Shown: one piece after another, positions 19,794 through 27,267 of the stretch | Layout: the number at the start of each line of letters is the position of its first letter | Numbering within the stretch: position 1 is the first letter of the stretch | IMG/VR virus record: IMGVR_UViG_3300049740_002954 | Coordinates: 1-64,000 of that record | Direction: 5' to 3' (one strand) | From: a virus | Length of the DNA stretch: 64,000 bases | Notes under the pieces: model-generated | What the model was told of the DNA's origin: nothing | Database searches by the model: none | The model's input: the letters and a program-made list of their open reading frames with translations, nothing else | Position numbers and translations under genes: made by a program

Positions 19794-20501
19794 ATGAGTG
19801 AGAAGATAAAATTAACTGACATTTCAGATCAAACCTCAAAATATCGAGGTAAATTACAGTCTTTGAGAGATAAGAATCCAAATGACACGAAAAGTTTGAT
19901 AGTTGAGTCTGAGCAGTATGGAACATGCTTGGTATCTGAAGATAATTTTAGGCAGTTCTTTGGGGGAAATTCGACAAACTTTCATATACAATATCCTATG
20001 TATTCAAAGGGTGCACGAGAAGTCTCTGAAGGCATTATCCTGAGTCAAGAACAAACAATCAAAGATATTAAATTTAATTCAAACGAATTTAAAAGATTTA
20101 CGGATCTAAAAAAATTCTTAAAAGAAAAATCAACCAGCGCTGTAAACTCTCTATCTACCTTCAGAGAGCATAGAATTGACTTGACTTCTTACGGCGCAAC
20201 CAATTTCACTAAAGCAGGAGTTTTTAATTTCACAGCTGGATACAAACAAGCATACACTGCAGACTTGAAGCTTACTGCTCCCGAACAATCTCCCAAAAAT
20301 TTAACCAATATGGAGCTATATTTTGATGTAAGGTGGTATGAGAACGGAGAAGAAAGAAATAATCAATACATTTATAGTGGAAGCCAAAGATTTCATAGCT
20401 GGGAAAATGGTAGATTCACGCTACCAATAAGCGACCGAGCGTTAAGAATATCTCTCGCTTCTAGATTGGGTGTTACAATTCGGCTCGAAGGCTTTTATTG
20501 A
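19794..20501 (+). CDS. Candidate fibre-associated protein
   Basis: 235 residues beginning MSEKIKLTDISDQTSKYRGK. Same modular opening as its two neighbours, followed by a basic coil (about 95-125) and a beta-sandwich-like C-terminus (MELYFDVRWYENGEERNNQY). Three nt after the upstream stop. Its 3' end overlaps the opposite-strand gene at 20473 by 29 nt. Confidence 0.5.
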   Translation: MSEKIKLTDISDQTSKYRGKLQSLRDKNPNDTKSLIVESEQYGTCLVSEDNFRQFFGGNSTNFHIQYPMYSKGAREVSEGIILSQEQTIKDIKFNSNEFKRFTDLKKFLKEKSTSAVNSLSTFREHRIDLTSYGATNFTKAGVFNFTAGYKQAYTADLKLTAPEQSPKNLTNMELYFDVRWYENGEERNNQYIYSGSQRFHSWENGRFTLPISDRALRISLASRLGVTIRLEGFY

Positions 20502-20688
20502 TTTTAGAAGTTTTAATTCTTTCAATTTCTTCAGGTAAGATTTCAATAATTTTATCTACATCATCTTCCAACATAAGTTCTGCTGGCGTTGAACCGTCAA
20601 GTCTTTCGTTTTCAGTTTTTAACCATTTAGTTGATTGATATGAATTTAAATTTTTGCTAAGTATTTCTAAGATTGATTTCTGGGACAT
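20473..20688 (-). CDS. DUF2384-like (MbcA/ParS antitoxin C-terminal) small protein
   Basis: 71 residues. The segment STKWLKTENERLDGSTPAEL (about 19-38) followed by 'DVDKIIEIL' matches the toxin-binding domain of MbcA/ParS/Xre antitoxins (W-L-x-T-x-N-x-x-L-x-G-x-x-P-x-E-L). The usual N-terminal helix-turn-helix is missing. A free-standing antitoxin-like module could neutralise a host RES/ParT-type toxin. It lies antisense inside the structural block. Confidence 0.5.
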   Translation of the reverse strand: MSQKSILEILSKNLNSYQSTKWLKTENERLDGSTPAELMLEDDVDKIIEILPEEIERIKTSKINKSLRAEL

Positions 20689-20728
20689 ATAAATATTATA
20701 TGTGGTTAAATGGTTTTTTATAGATTTT

Positions 20729-20737
20729 GTGTATAAT
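20729..20737 (+). promoter_or_regulatory. GTGTA-class promoter motif
   Basis: GTGTATAAT with a full TATAAT (20732-20737), 5 nt before ATG 20743; no -35 match at 17 nt. Confidence 0.5.
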
Positions 20738-20742
20738 ATATT

Positions 20743-21177
20743 ATGGGACCGGTATTGAATACAATTATTGGAGCAGGAATAAAACTTGTCTGCAACTTAA
20801 TTAACGCTTGGCTAGAACAAAAAAGACAAGATCAACTTGCCCTTGCTGCAAGAGACGAAAAAATGCTCGAAGCTTTAATCAAAAGCCAAGAAAAGAATGC
20901 GAGTGACGACTTTGTAAAAGTTACTCGCAGAATCTTATTTATGTCTATTACTTTTACTATGTGCTTTTTAATGATATACTACGCATTTAATCCTCACATA
21001 GAATATAATATAATTGTGCCAAAGGGAGATCACGCAAAATGGGGATTTTTTGGATGGATATTTGGAGGAAAAGACTGGGATATGGTAAAAATGACAGGGG
21101 GGCTTATGCTTGCCTCTTTTATGGATCTTTGTTTCATGGTAATAGGTTTTTATGCAATCCCCAGTAAGAGAAGATGA
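20743..21177 (+). CDS. Two-helix membrane protein, candidate holin
   Basis: 144 residues. Short hydrophobic N-terminus, a charged helix (QKRQDQLALAARDEKMLEAL), then two membrane segments at about 64-86 (ILFMSITFTMCFLMIYYAF) and 122-142. Size, charge pattern and position before a lipoprotein suggest a holin or lysis-control protein, but no endolysin lies in this window. Overlaps the next gene by ATGA. Confidence 0.45.
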   Translation: MGPVLNTIIGAGIKLVCNLINAWLEQKRQDQLALAARDEKMLEALIKSQEKNASDDFVKVTRRILFMSITFTMCFLMIYYAFNPHIEYNIIVPKGDHAKWGFFGWIFGGKDWDMVKMTGGLMLASFMDLCFMVIGFYAIPSKRR

Positions 21178-21395
21178 TTAAATTATTACTTATATTAGCG
21201 CTTTTATTATCTTCTTGTTCTACAAAATTAATTCGTACAAATCAACAAATTGAGGCAAAAAATTTAAAACCTCAAAATCCAGTTCCAGAAGACATTGTAT
21301 TGGGTGTATATAATTATACAGATCCAGCAATATATTGCGGTTCGATTATATTGTTTATTTTTGTATTATGTTATTTGATTAAAAAAAGATTATGA
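21174..21395 (+). CDS. Small lipoprotein with C-terminal membrane segment
   Basis: 73 residues. MIKLLLILALLLSSC is a classic lipoprotein signal with lipobox LSSC (Cys 15). A second hydrophobic segment (SIILFIFVLCYLI) sits at the C-terminus, ending KKRL. A lipid-anchored plus transmembrane layout recalls u-spanins, which bridge inner and outer membranes during lysis. Overlaps both neighbours. Confidence 0.5.
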   Translation: MIKLLLILALLLSSCSTKLIRTNQQIEAKNLKPQNPVPEDIVLGVYNYTDPAIYCGSIILFIFVLCYLIKKRL

Positions 21396-21982
21396 ATTTA
21401 AGTTTAGAAATAGTTGGAGTAATAAGCGGCGTAGTTTCTGCGTTAACTGCATTATTTAGTATGTGGATAAAGGTAAAGATTGATGAACGAAAAAGTAAAA
21501 GATTGATTTATGAACCCAGCCTGCATCAAAACGTGCTAACTGCCCTAGATTTCATAAAAGAAAAAACTGGAGCAGATAGAACATATATAATGGAGTTTCA
21601 CAACGGAGAGCATTATTTTTCAGGAAAAAGTCAGCAAAAAATTAGCTGCACATATGAATCTGTAAATGAAGGTATAAGTTCAGAGGCAAACTCTTTACAA
21701 AATATTAGGATATCTAATTACCATTCTTTAATTTCAAAAATATCAAAAGGCGAAACATTTGAATTTCAAGATATATCTTTAATGAGGGATAGCATTTGCT
21801 TTAAACAGACGCTAGAAGCGAAGGGAGTTAAGAGTATATTTGCCCGACCTATTTCGACTTTAAACGGCAGAATCATCGGTATGCTTTTATTAGAATTTGT
21901 CAAAGAAGAGAGGAAGTGGGGGCAATCTTCAGAAAACTTTATTAGAAAACAAGCAAAAATATTAAGTGGCTATTTGATATAA
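21392..21982 (+). CDS. Membrane-anchored GAF-like domain protein
   Basis: 196 residues. A transmembrane helix (about 6-28) is followed by a domain resembling GAF sensors: ALDFIKEKTGADRTYIMEFH, NGEHYFSG, then 'GVKSIFARPISTLNGRIIGM' and LLLEFVKEERKW. Such domains bind small molecules or dimerise. In a presumptive lysis operon it could sense the infected state. Overlaps the lipoprotein gene by 4 nt. Confidence 0.5.
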   Translation: MNLSLEIVGVISGVVSALTALFSMWIKVKIDERKSKRLIYEPSLHQNVLTALDFIKEKTGADRTYIMEFHNGEHYFSGKSQQKISCTYESVNEGISSEANSLQNIRISNYHSLISKISKGETFEFQDISLMRDSICFKQTLEAKGVKSIFARPISTLNGRIIGMLLLEFVKEERKWGQSSENFIRKQAKILSGYLI

Positions 21983-22006
21983 TTTTTTTTTATATTATAA
22001 TAAGTC

Positions 22007-22333
22007 ATGGCATTTACCTACTGTCCGCACTGCGGTTTTAAAAACTTATACTCTATCCATCAGCCAAAATTTTGTGGTAGCTGTGGAGAGTCGATTGGCT
22101 CAAAAACTAATAAAACGTTAAACAAAAGATTTGCATTGTCAAGCCAAAAATCTAAAGCGAAAAACATAAGCATCGATGATCCAGATGGATCAGATGTTTA
22201 TGAGGTTCCGAATATATCAAAATTATCTTATTCTATTACTCACGACTCCAACAAGATGGACTTAAAAGACTTGATTCCGTTAGAAGAATTGGATGAATAT
22301 GATCAAAAAGAGTTAAATCAACAAGAAAAATAA
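22007..22333 (+). CDS. Zinc-ribbon protein
   Basis: 108 residues. The N-terminus has CPHC (residues 6-9) and CGSC (residues 22-25), a treble-clef zinc ribbon, followed by a basic linker and an acidic tail. It is encoded immediately before the sigma-like factor (1-nt gap) and may act with it in transcription; inference. Confidence 0.6.
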   Translation: MAFTYCPHCGFKNLYSIHQPKFCGSCGESIGSKTNKTLNKRFALSSQKSKAKNISIDDPDGSDVYEVPNISKLSYSITHDSNKMDLKDLIPLEELDEYDQKELNQQEK

Positions 22334-22334
22334 A

Positions 22335-23072
22335 GTGCCAGAAGAAGAGGGAAAGCAATTTTCATATTCAGACAAAGCTAAAGACATTGACGAGGAAATT
22401 GGGAAGCGGAGGAACAAATGGTTTCTTGATTCTCTTGCTTGGTTTAGCTTTGACGATGTCGAACAAATCATTAGGGCTCATATATTTAAAAAGTGGCATC
22501 AATGGGATCAAAGGAGACCTTTAAAGCCTTGGATTAATAAGATTATTACAAATCAAATGAAAAATATTTTGCGAAACAATTATAGCAATTTTGTGAGACC
22601 ATGCTTGAATTGCCCATTTAATCAGTCGGGACCGTCTCAAGACGGGCATTCTCTTTGCGGCTTTACTAAAACTGGATTACAAGATTCATCTTGCCCGCTG
22701 TACGCAAAGTGGGAAAAAACAAAGAAGTCTGCCTATCAAATTAAAATGCCTGTAGCTCTTGAGAATCACTCTCATGAAGTTTTCTGTATGCAAGATAAAT
22801 TCCTTGATATAGATCTTGCTCGAGACAAAATAAATAAAATGATGGAGAAAGAGTTGTCTAAGAAACAATTTATGGTATATGATTTATTATTTATTCAGCA
22901 TAAAGATGAAGAGTATGTCGCTAAACAAATGGGATATAAAACATCTGAGCAGGGACGAAAAGCTGGATACAAACAGATAAAAAACCTAAAAAAAATCTTT
23001 AAGCAAAAAGCTCAAGAAATCATACAGAAAGAAGATATTCTTCCTGAAAATTCACCTATAAAATGGACCTAA
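22335..23072 (+). CDS. Phage RNA polymerase sigma-like factor
   Basis: 245 residues, GTG start. 'FSFDDVEQIIRAHIFKKWHQ' then 'RPLKPWINKIITNQMKNILR' (about 38-80) is a sigma region-2 pattern (acidic D-x-E-Q, aromatic W, P-W-x-x-K-I-x-x-N, R). A C-terminal 'LSKKQFMVYDLLFI' and 'YVAKQMGYKT...KAGYKQIKNLKK' gives a region-4-like helix-turn-helix. Between them Cys 90, 93, 108 and 120 form a likely metal site, unusual for sigma factors. It probably directs host polymerase to late phage promoters. It overlaps the next gene by 10 nt. Confidence 0.7.
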   Translation: MPEEEGKQFSYSDKAKDIDEEIGKRRNKWFLDSLAWFSFDDVEQIIRAHIFKKWHQWDQRRPLKPWINKIITNQMKNILRNNYSNFVRPCLNCPFNQSGPSQDGHSLCGFTKTGLQDSSCPLYAKWEKTKKSAYQIKMPVALENHSHEVFCMQDKFLDIDLARDKINKMMEKELSKKQFMVYDLLFIQHKDEEYVAKQMGYKTSEQGRKAGYKQIKNLKKIFKQKAQEIIQKEDILPENSPIKWT

Positions 23073-24115
23073 ATCAAGAGCAAAAAGATATAATCTTAGA
23101 AAACTGTAAAAAAACAACAGACCTTTCTGAGTTAACTAGAATGGCGTTTCCTGATTGCGAAAAAATTGATGGAAGAAGCAAGCAGGGAAGAGCGGTTAGA
23201 GAATTCTTATCTACCAACCAAATACAATATGAGACAAGACACCTTGACCCTAAAGAAAGTATCATTTTATCCCAAGAGCAAAAAGAGTTTATAAATAATT
23301 CTATCGACCAAGGTATGGACTGTTTGCAAATTGCTTCAGTATTATTTCCTTCTGTAAGAGTAACTAAAAATTCTCAAGAATATACATGTGTTTATAATTA
23401 TGTCGAAAAAAGTGAAAACTTATCTCCCCCCATATCAGAGGATAGTGTTAATAAAAAATATTCTACCCCCAAAGCGGCTAGCAAAATTATAAAAAAAATA
23501 AACGACTCTTGCCAAAAAGACATAGAGGAATCTAAACTTAATGTTTCTGAGAGAAAAAGTATTGAATCTCTTGGAGCTTTTTTGGCCTCACCAAGATTTA
23601 TTCAAGTAATAAACACCTACGACAGTTCAGAGGATAGGGAGTTATTTGAAGCAGAATTTATTAGAGCCACTTGGGATAAGCCAGATCTAACTAGCGATGA
23701 AATAAATCTATATATCAATGTGTGCATGGACTATATTCATCTAAAAAATATACAGAATGCAATCAATAAACTTAATAGAATGTTTGATGAAGCAGAAGAT
23801 CAACAGGATTTGACTGTAAGATTAGCGGAGCTCTTAAAAACAAAAAGCGAAGAATACAATCAGTGCGAAAAAAGAATGGAATCTCTGATCCAAAAACTTC
23901 AGGGGGACCGATCAAAAAGAATTTCTAATCACCAAAGGCAAAATGCAAACATCCTGGCTCTTGTTCAGTTATTTCAAGAGGAAGAAGAAAGAAAAGTCAT
24001 GGTAAAAATTGCTCAACTGCAAAAACAGGCCGCCAAAAAAGAAGCTGACAATATAGAATCTATGCCAGATTGGAAGGCTAGGGTATTAGGTGTGTCAAAA
24101 GAAGATGTTCTATAA
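23063..24115 (+). CDS. Protein with duplicated N-terminal helical module; candidate small terminase-like
   Basis: 350 residues. Two N-terminal repeats, LNQEQKDIILENCKKTTDLS (from residue 3) and LSQEQKEFINNSIDQGMDCL (from about 69), each followed by 'L-x-x-x-x-FP' and a V-x-x-F/Y end, look like DNA-binding helical modules. The middle is helical and the C-terminus is a long basic/acidic coiled coil (ENATED by KIAQLQKQAAKKEADN). Its place three genes before terminase large subunit allows a packaging role, but no small-terminase motif is certain. Confidence 0.5.
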   Translation: MDLNQEQKDIILENCKKTTDLSELTRMAFPDCEKIDGRSKQGRAVREFLSTNQIQYETRHLDPKESIILSQEQKEFINNSIDQGMDCLQIASVLFPSVRVTKNSQEYTCVYNYVEKSENLSPPISEDSVNKKYSTPKAASKIIKKINDSCQKDIEESKLNVSERKSIESLGAFLASPRFIQVINTYDSSEDRELFEAEFIRATWDKPDLTSDEINLYINVCMDYIHLKNIQNAINKLNRMFDEAEDQQDLTVRLAELLKTKSEEYNQCEKRMESLIQKLQGDRSKRISNHQRQNANILALVQLFQEEEERKVMVKIAQLQKQAAKKEADNIESMPDWKARVLGVSKEDVL

Positions 24116-24467
24116 TTATAAAATTAAAAAAATTGAAAGAGTTATAGATGGCGACACTTTTGACGCATTTATTGACTTAGGCTTTAACACCTTGGTTAAA
24201 AAAAGAATAAGAATTTATGGAATTAATTGTCCCGAATGCAGAACTAGAAACAAAAAAGAAAAAGAGAAGGGGTTGCTCGCCAAAAAATTCTTACAGCAAA
24301 TTTTTGAAAGTTTTGAAAATTCTATATCTATTAATTCAAAGGGTATAGGAAAGTATGGTAGAGTATTAGCTGAAGTTAAAATAGATCAAATCAGAGAGGA
24401 AAAAGATGTTGCTGAATTTATGATAAGCAATGGTCATGCCAAAGAATATTATGGAGGAAAAAAATGA
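24105..24467 (+). CDS. Staphylococcal-nuclease-like endonuclease
   Basis: 120 residues from ATG 24105 (an ATG at 24090 is possible but lies deeper in the upstream gene). SNase motifs: RVIDGDTFDAFIDLGF (metal-binding Asp, about 12-27), RIRIYGINCPE (catalytic Arg and Glu, about 34-44) and KYGRVLAEV (second Arg, about 81-89). A compact Ca2+-type DNA/RNA nuclease without signal peptide, so it acts inside the cell, plausibly on host DNA or in packaging. Confidence 0.85.
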   Translation: MFYNYKIKKIERVIDGDTFDAFIDLGFNTLVKKRIRIYGINCPECRTRNKKEKEKGLLAKKFLQQIFESFENSISINSKGIGKYGRVLAEVKIDQIREEKDVAEFMISNGHAKEYYGGKK

Positions 24468-25381
24468 ATACCTGCCAAGAATGCTCCAAAGAGTTTTCGT
24501 CGGAAAGAGCTTTGCATGCCCACATAAAAGTTCACGGATTAACCTTGGCAGAATATTATACAAGGCATTTTCCAAGATTTAGCTTGTATACTGGAGAGCC
24601 TCTTGCGTTTAAAAATAAATCAGATTATTTTAGTAAAGATTTTGCTAATTATAACGAATTTAAATCTTGGATAGAAAGAGAAAGTGATTCTATTGTTAAG
24701 CCTTATATATTGCAAATGCTAAAAAAAAGAATAGAGTTGAAAGAATTAAATTTTGCACCCCCTCATGTAGAGTTAATAATTCAAGAAATGGCTACAGCTG
24801 AAATGTATAAGAAATATTTTGGTTCGTATAGTAACGCTTGTAGCGAAATAGAGTGCGAACCGATGTTCCCTAACGCTCTACCTCCTGAGTGGCATGATTT
24901 AGACGCGCAAGATATTGAAATTTTTGTAGATACTAGAGAGCAACAGCCGCTAGAGTTTAAAAATTCTTCCAATTTAAAACTAGAATTTGGAGACTATGCT
25001 GTCGGCGGCGAACACTACGACTATACTTTTGTAGATAGAAAGGGAGAACAAGACTTTAAATCTACATTGAGTAAAAATAATCTCGAAAGATTCAGAGAGG
25101 AACTTAAGAAGACTAAAGAATTTGATAGTTATATGTTTGTAGTTACAGAAAGCAACTTAGATACTATATATAAAAATAATAAATGGTCAAAACATAGATC
25201 TAATTTAAAATACATATATCACAATATGAGAGTTTTAAATCATGAATTCGCTGGGCATTGTCAATTTATTTTTTCAGGGAGCAGAGAAAAGAGTCAGGAG
25301 ATAATCCCGAAAATCTTGATGATGGGAAAAAAAATATGGAAGACAGACCTTCAATATTATATTGACAAAAATTTAATATAA
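24464..25381 (+). CDS. C2H2 zinc finger plus ERCC4/XPF-type nuclease
   Basis: 305 residues. N-terminal C2H2 finger CQECSKEF...HAHIKVH (about residues 4-24). From about residue 152 the XPF/ERCC4 nuclease core is plain: VDTREQQPLEF, LKLEFGDYAVG and FVDRKGEQDF, i.e. the G-D-(x)n-V-D-R-K-x-x-x-D signature. It should cut branched or single/double-strand junction DNA. Placed between an SNase gene and terminase, so a role in packaging or head-DNA maturation, comparable to terminase-linked HNH proteins, is plausible. GGAGG Shine-Dalgarno before ATG. Confidence 0.75.
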   Translation: MNTCQECSKEFSSERALHAHIKVHGLTLAEYYTRHFPRFSLYTGEPLAFKNKSDYFSKDFANYNEFKSWIERESDSIVKPYILQMLKKRIELKELNFAPPHVELIIQEMATAEMYKKYFGSYSNACSEIECEPMFPNALPPEWHDLDAQDIEIFVDTREQQPLEFKNSSNLKLEFGDYAVGGEHYDYTFVDRKGEQDFKSTLSKNNLERFREELKKTKEFDSYMFVVTESNLDTIYKNNKWSKHRSNLKYIYHNMRVLNHEFAGHCQFIFSGSREKSQEIIPKILMMGKKIWKTDLQYYIDKNLI

Positions 25382-27252
25382 TGACTTGGGAAACAGGAAA
25401 TCAATTATCAAGAAAAGAAGAGGCGGACTTAAATGAGCAAATTCTTTCTATGGAGGGATTTATAGAAGAACGCGAAGCAAAGGTTCTTTTGTATAAATTT
25501 TTGAGAGAAAATATTACTTTTACTGCCGATTTGATTAGCGGTGTTAAGCTTTTTCCTTTTCAACACATGGCGATTAAAGCAATGTTTAGTACGGATTACT
25601 TTATGGGAGTTTGGAGTCGGGGAATGAGTAAGTCATTTACCACCGCAATATATGCATATCTAGATGCTATACTTAATCAAGGCGTAGAAATTGGTATACT
25701 CTCCAAGTCTTTTCGACAAGCAAAAATGATATTTAAAAAAATAGAGGATATTGCGTCTAAGCCTGGAGCCCATTTTTTATCTCAATGCATTACTCATAAA
25801 TCTAAAAGCAATGATGAATGGCTGCTCGAAATAGGTAGTAGTAGAATTAGAGCTTTACCTTTAGGCGATGGAGAAAAACTGCGCGGTTTTCGATTTCATA
25901 GAATTATTATTGACGAGTTTGCTTTGATGCCCGAAAGAATTTATAACGAGGTTATTATACCCTTCTTGAGTGTTGTAGAAAACCCCACTCAACGAGAAGA
26001 GCTTTACAATCTTGAAACAGAGATTATAAAAAAAGGAGAGATGAAAGAGGACGAGCGACATATTTGGCCAAACAATAAACTAATTGCCTTATCTTCTGCA
26101 AGTTATAAGTTTGAATATATGTATAAAGCCTATGAGCAGTTTGAGGAATTAATTAATATCGGTAGTAATAAGCAGTCAGATGCGCATAGAACTATTATGC
26201 AATTCAGTTACGATTGCGCACCCAAACAGCTTTACGATCAAAACTTGATTAACCAAGCAAAATCTACAATGAGCCAAAGTCAGTTTGATCGAGAGTTTGG
26301 ATCTATATTTACAGATGATAGTAGTGGATATTTTAAGACATCTAAAATGGCAGCCTGCACTCTAAAAGATGGAGAGGCCCCAAATATAGAAGTGTGTGGA
26401 GAGGTTGGCGCTAAGTATATCTTAGCTTTTGACCCGAGTTGGGCAGAAAGTGAAAGTAGCGATGACTTTGCTATGATGGTATTGAAATTGGATGACGAAA
26501 AAAAGATAGGAACGGTTGTTCATAGCTATGCTCTATCTGGAGCTAATTTAAAACAACATATATTTTATTTTTATTATTTATTAACTCATTTTAATATTGT
26601 TTCTATTGTTGGCGATTATAATGGGGGAGTGCAATTTATTAATGCATGTAATGAAAGTAGTTTATTTAAAAAGAAAAAAATTAATATTGGATGTTTAAAT
26701 ACTAATTTTGATGATTTAGAACATTATCAAGATAAGCTAAAAGAAGGAAAAAAAGAATATAATTTAGAAACTAGAAATATTTGCTATTTAAGAAAGCCTA
26801 CTAGCCAATGGATTCGACTCGCAAACGAATTATTGCAAGCAAATTTTGATCACAAAAGAATTCATTTCGCATCAAGAGCTATTAATGATGCATATAACGA
26901 ACAAAGGAATAAAAAAATTCCAATACAAGATCTGCAATTTTTAAGAACATCTCAAAGTTTAGATAAGCAAACTAATGCTGCAAAAATGATTGATTTTGTG
27001 GAGCATCAATTTGACATGATAAACTTAATTAAATCACAATGCGCGCTTATTCAAATAACAACTTCATCTGGAGGCACTCAAACTTTCGACTTGCCTTCAA
27101 ACCTTAGAAGACAGACTGGGCCAGAAAAGGCTAGGAAAGACTCTTATTCTGCGCTTGTCTTAGGAAATTGGATGGTGAAATTATATTACGATATGACAAA
27201 TACTAAAATCGAAAAAGTTAATTATACTTTTACTCCCATGTTTATAAAGTAA
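25381..27252 (+). CDS. Terminase large subunit
   Basis: 623 residues. ATPase: Walker-A-like VWSRGMSKSFTTA at 77-89, Walker B IIIDEF at 175-180, coupling motif ALSSAS near 237. C-terminal RNase-H-like nuclease: ILAFDPSWAESESSDDFAMM from about 345 (first Asp), then GDYNGG and a third acidic site later. It drives DNA into the prohead and makes the headful or site-specific cut. Start overlaps the upstream stop (TAATG). Confidence 0.93.
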   Translation: MTWETGNQLSRKEEADLNEQILSMEGFIEEREAKVLLYKFLRENITFTADLISGVKLFPFQHMAIKAMFSTDYFMGVWSRGMSKSFTTAIYAYLDAILNQGVEIGILSKSFRQAKMIFKKIEDIASKPGAHFLSQCITHKSKSNDEWLLEIGSSRIRALPLGDGEKLRGFRFHRIIIDEFALMPERIYNEVIIPFLSVVENPTQREELYNLETEIIKKGEMKEDERHIWPNNKLIALSSASYKFEYMYKAYEQFEELINIGSNKQSDAHRTIMQFSYDCAPKQLYDQNLINQAKSTMSQSQFDREFGSIFTDDSSGYFKTSKMAACTLKDGEAPNIEVCGEVGAKYILAFDPSWAESESSDDFAMMVLKLDDEKKIGTVVHSYALSGANLKQHIFYFYYLLTHFNIVSIVGDYNGGVQFINACNESSLFKKKKINIGCLNTNFDDLEHYQDKLKEGKKEYNLETRNICYLRKPTSQWIRLANELLQANFDHKRIHFASRAINDAYNEQRNKKIPIQDLQFLRTSQSLDKQTNAAKMIDFVEHQFDMINLIKSQCALIQITTSSGGTQTFDLPSNLRRQTGPEKARKDSYSALVLGNWMVKLYYDMTNTKIEKVNYTFTPMFIK

Positions 27253-27261
27253 GTGTATTTC
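27253..27261 (+). promoter_or_regulatory. GTGTA-class promoter motif
   Basis: GTGTATTTC immediately after the terminase stop codon, 6 nt before ATG 27268. Confidence 0.4.
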
Positions 27262-27267
27262 ACATAA

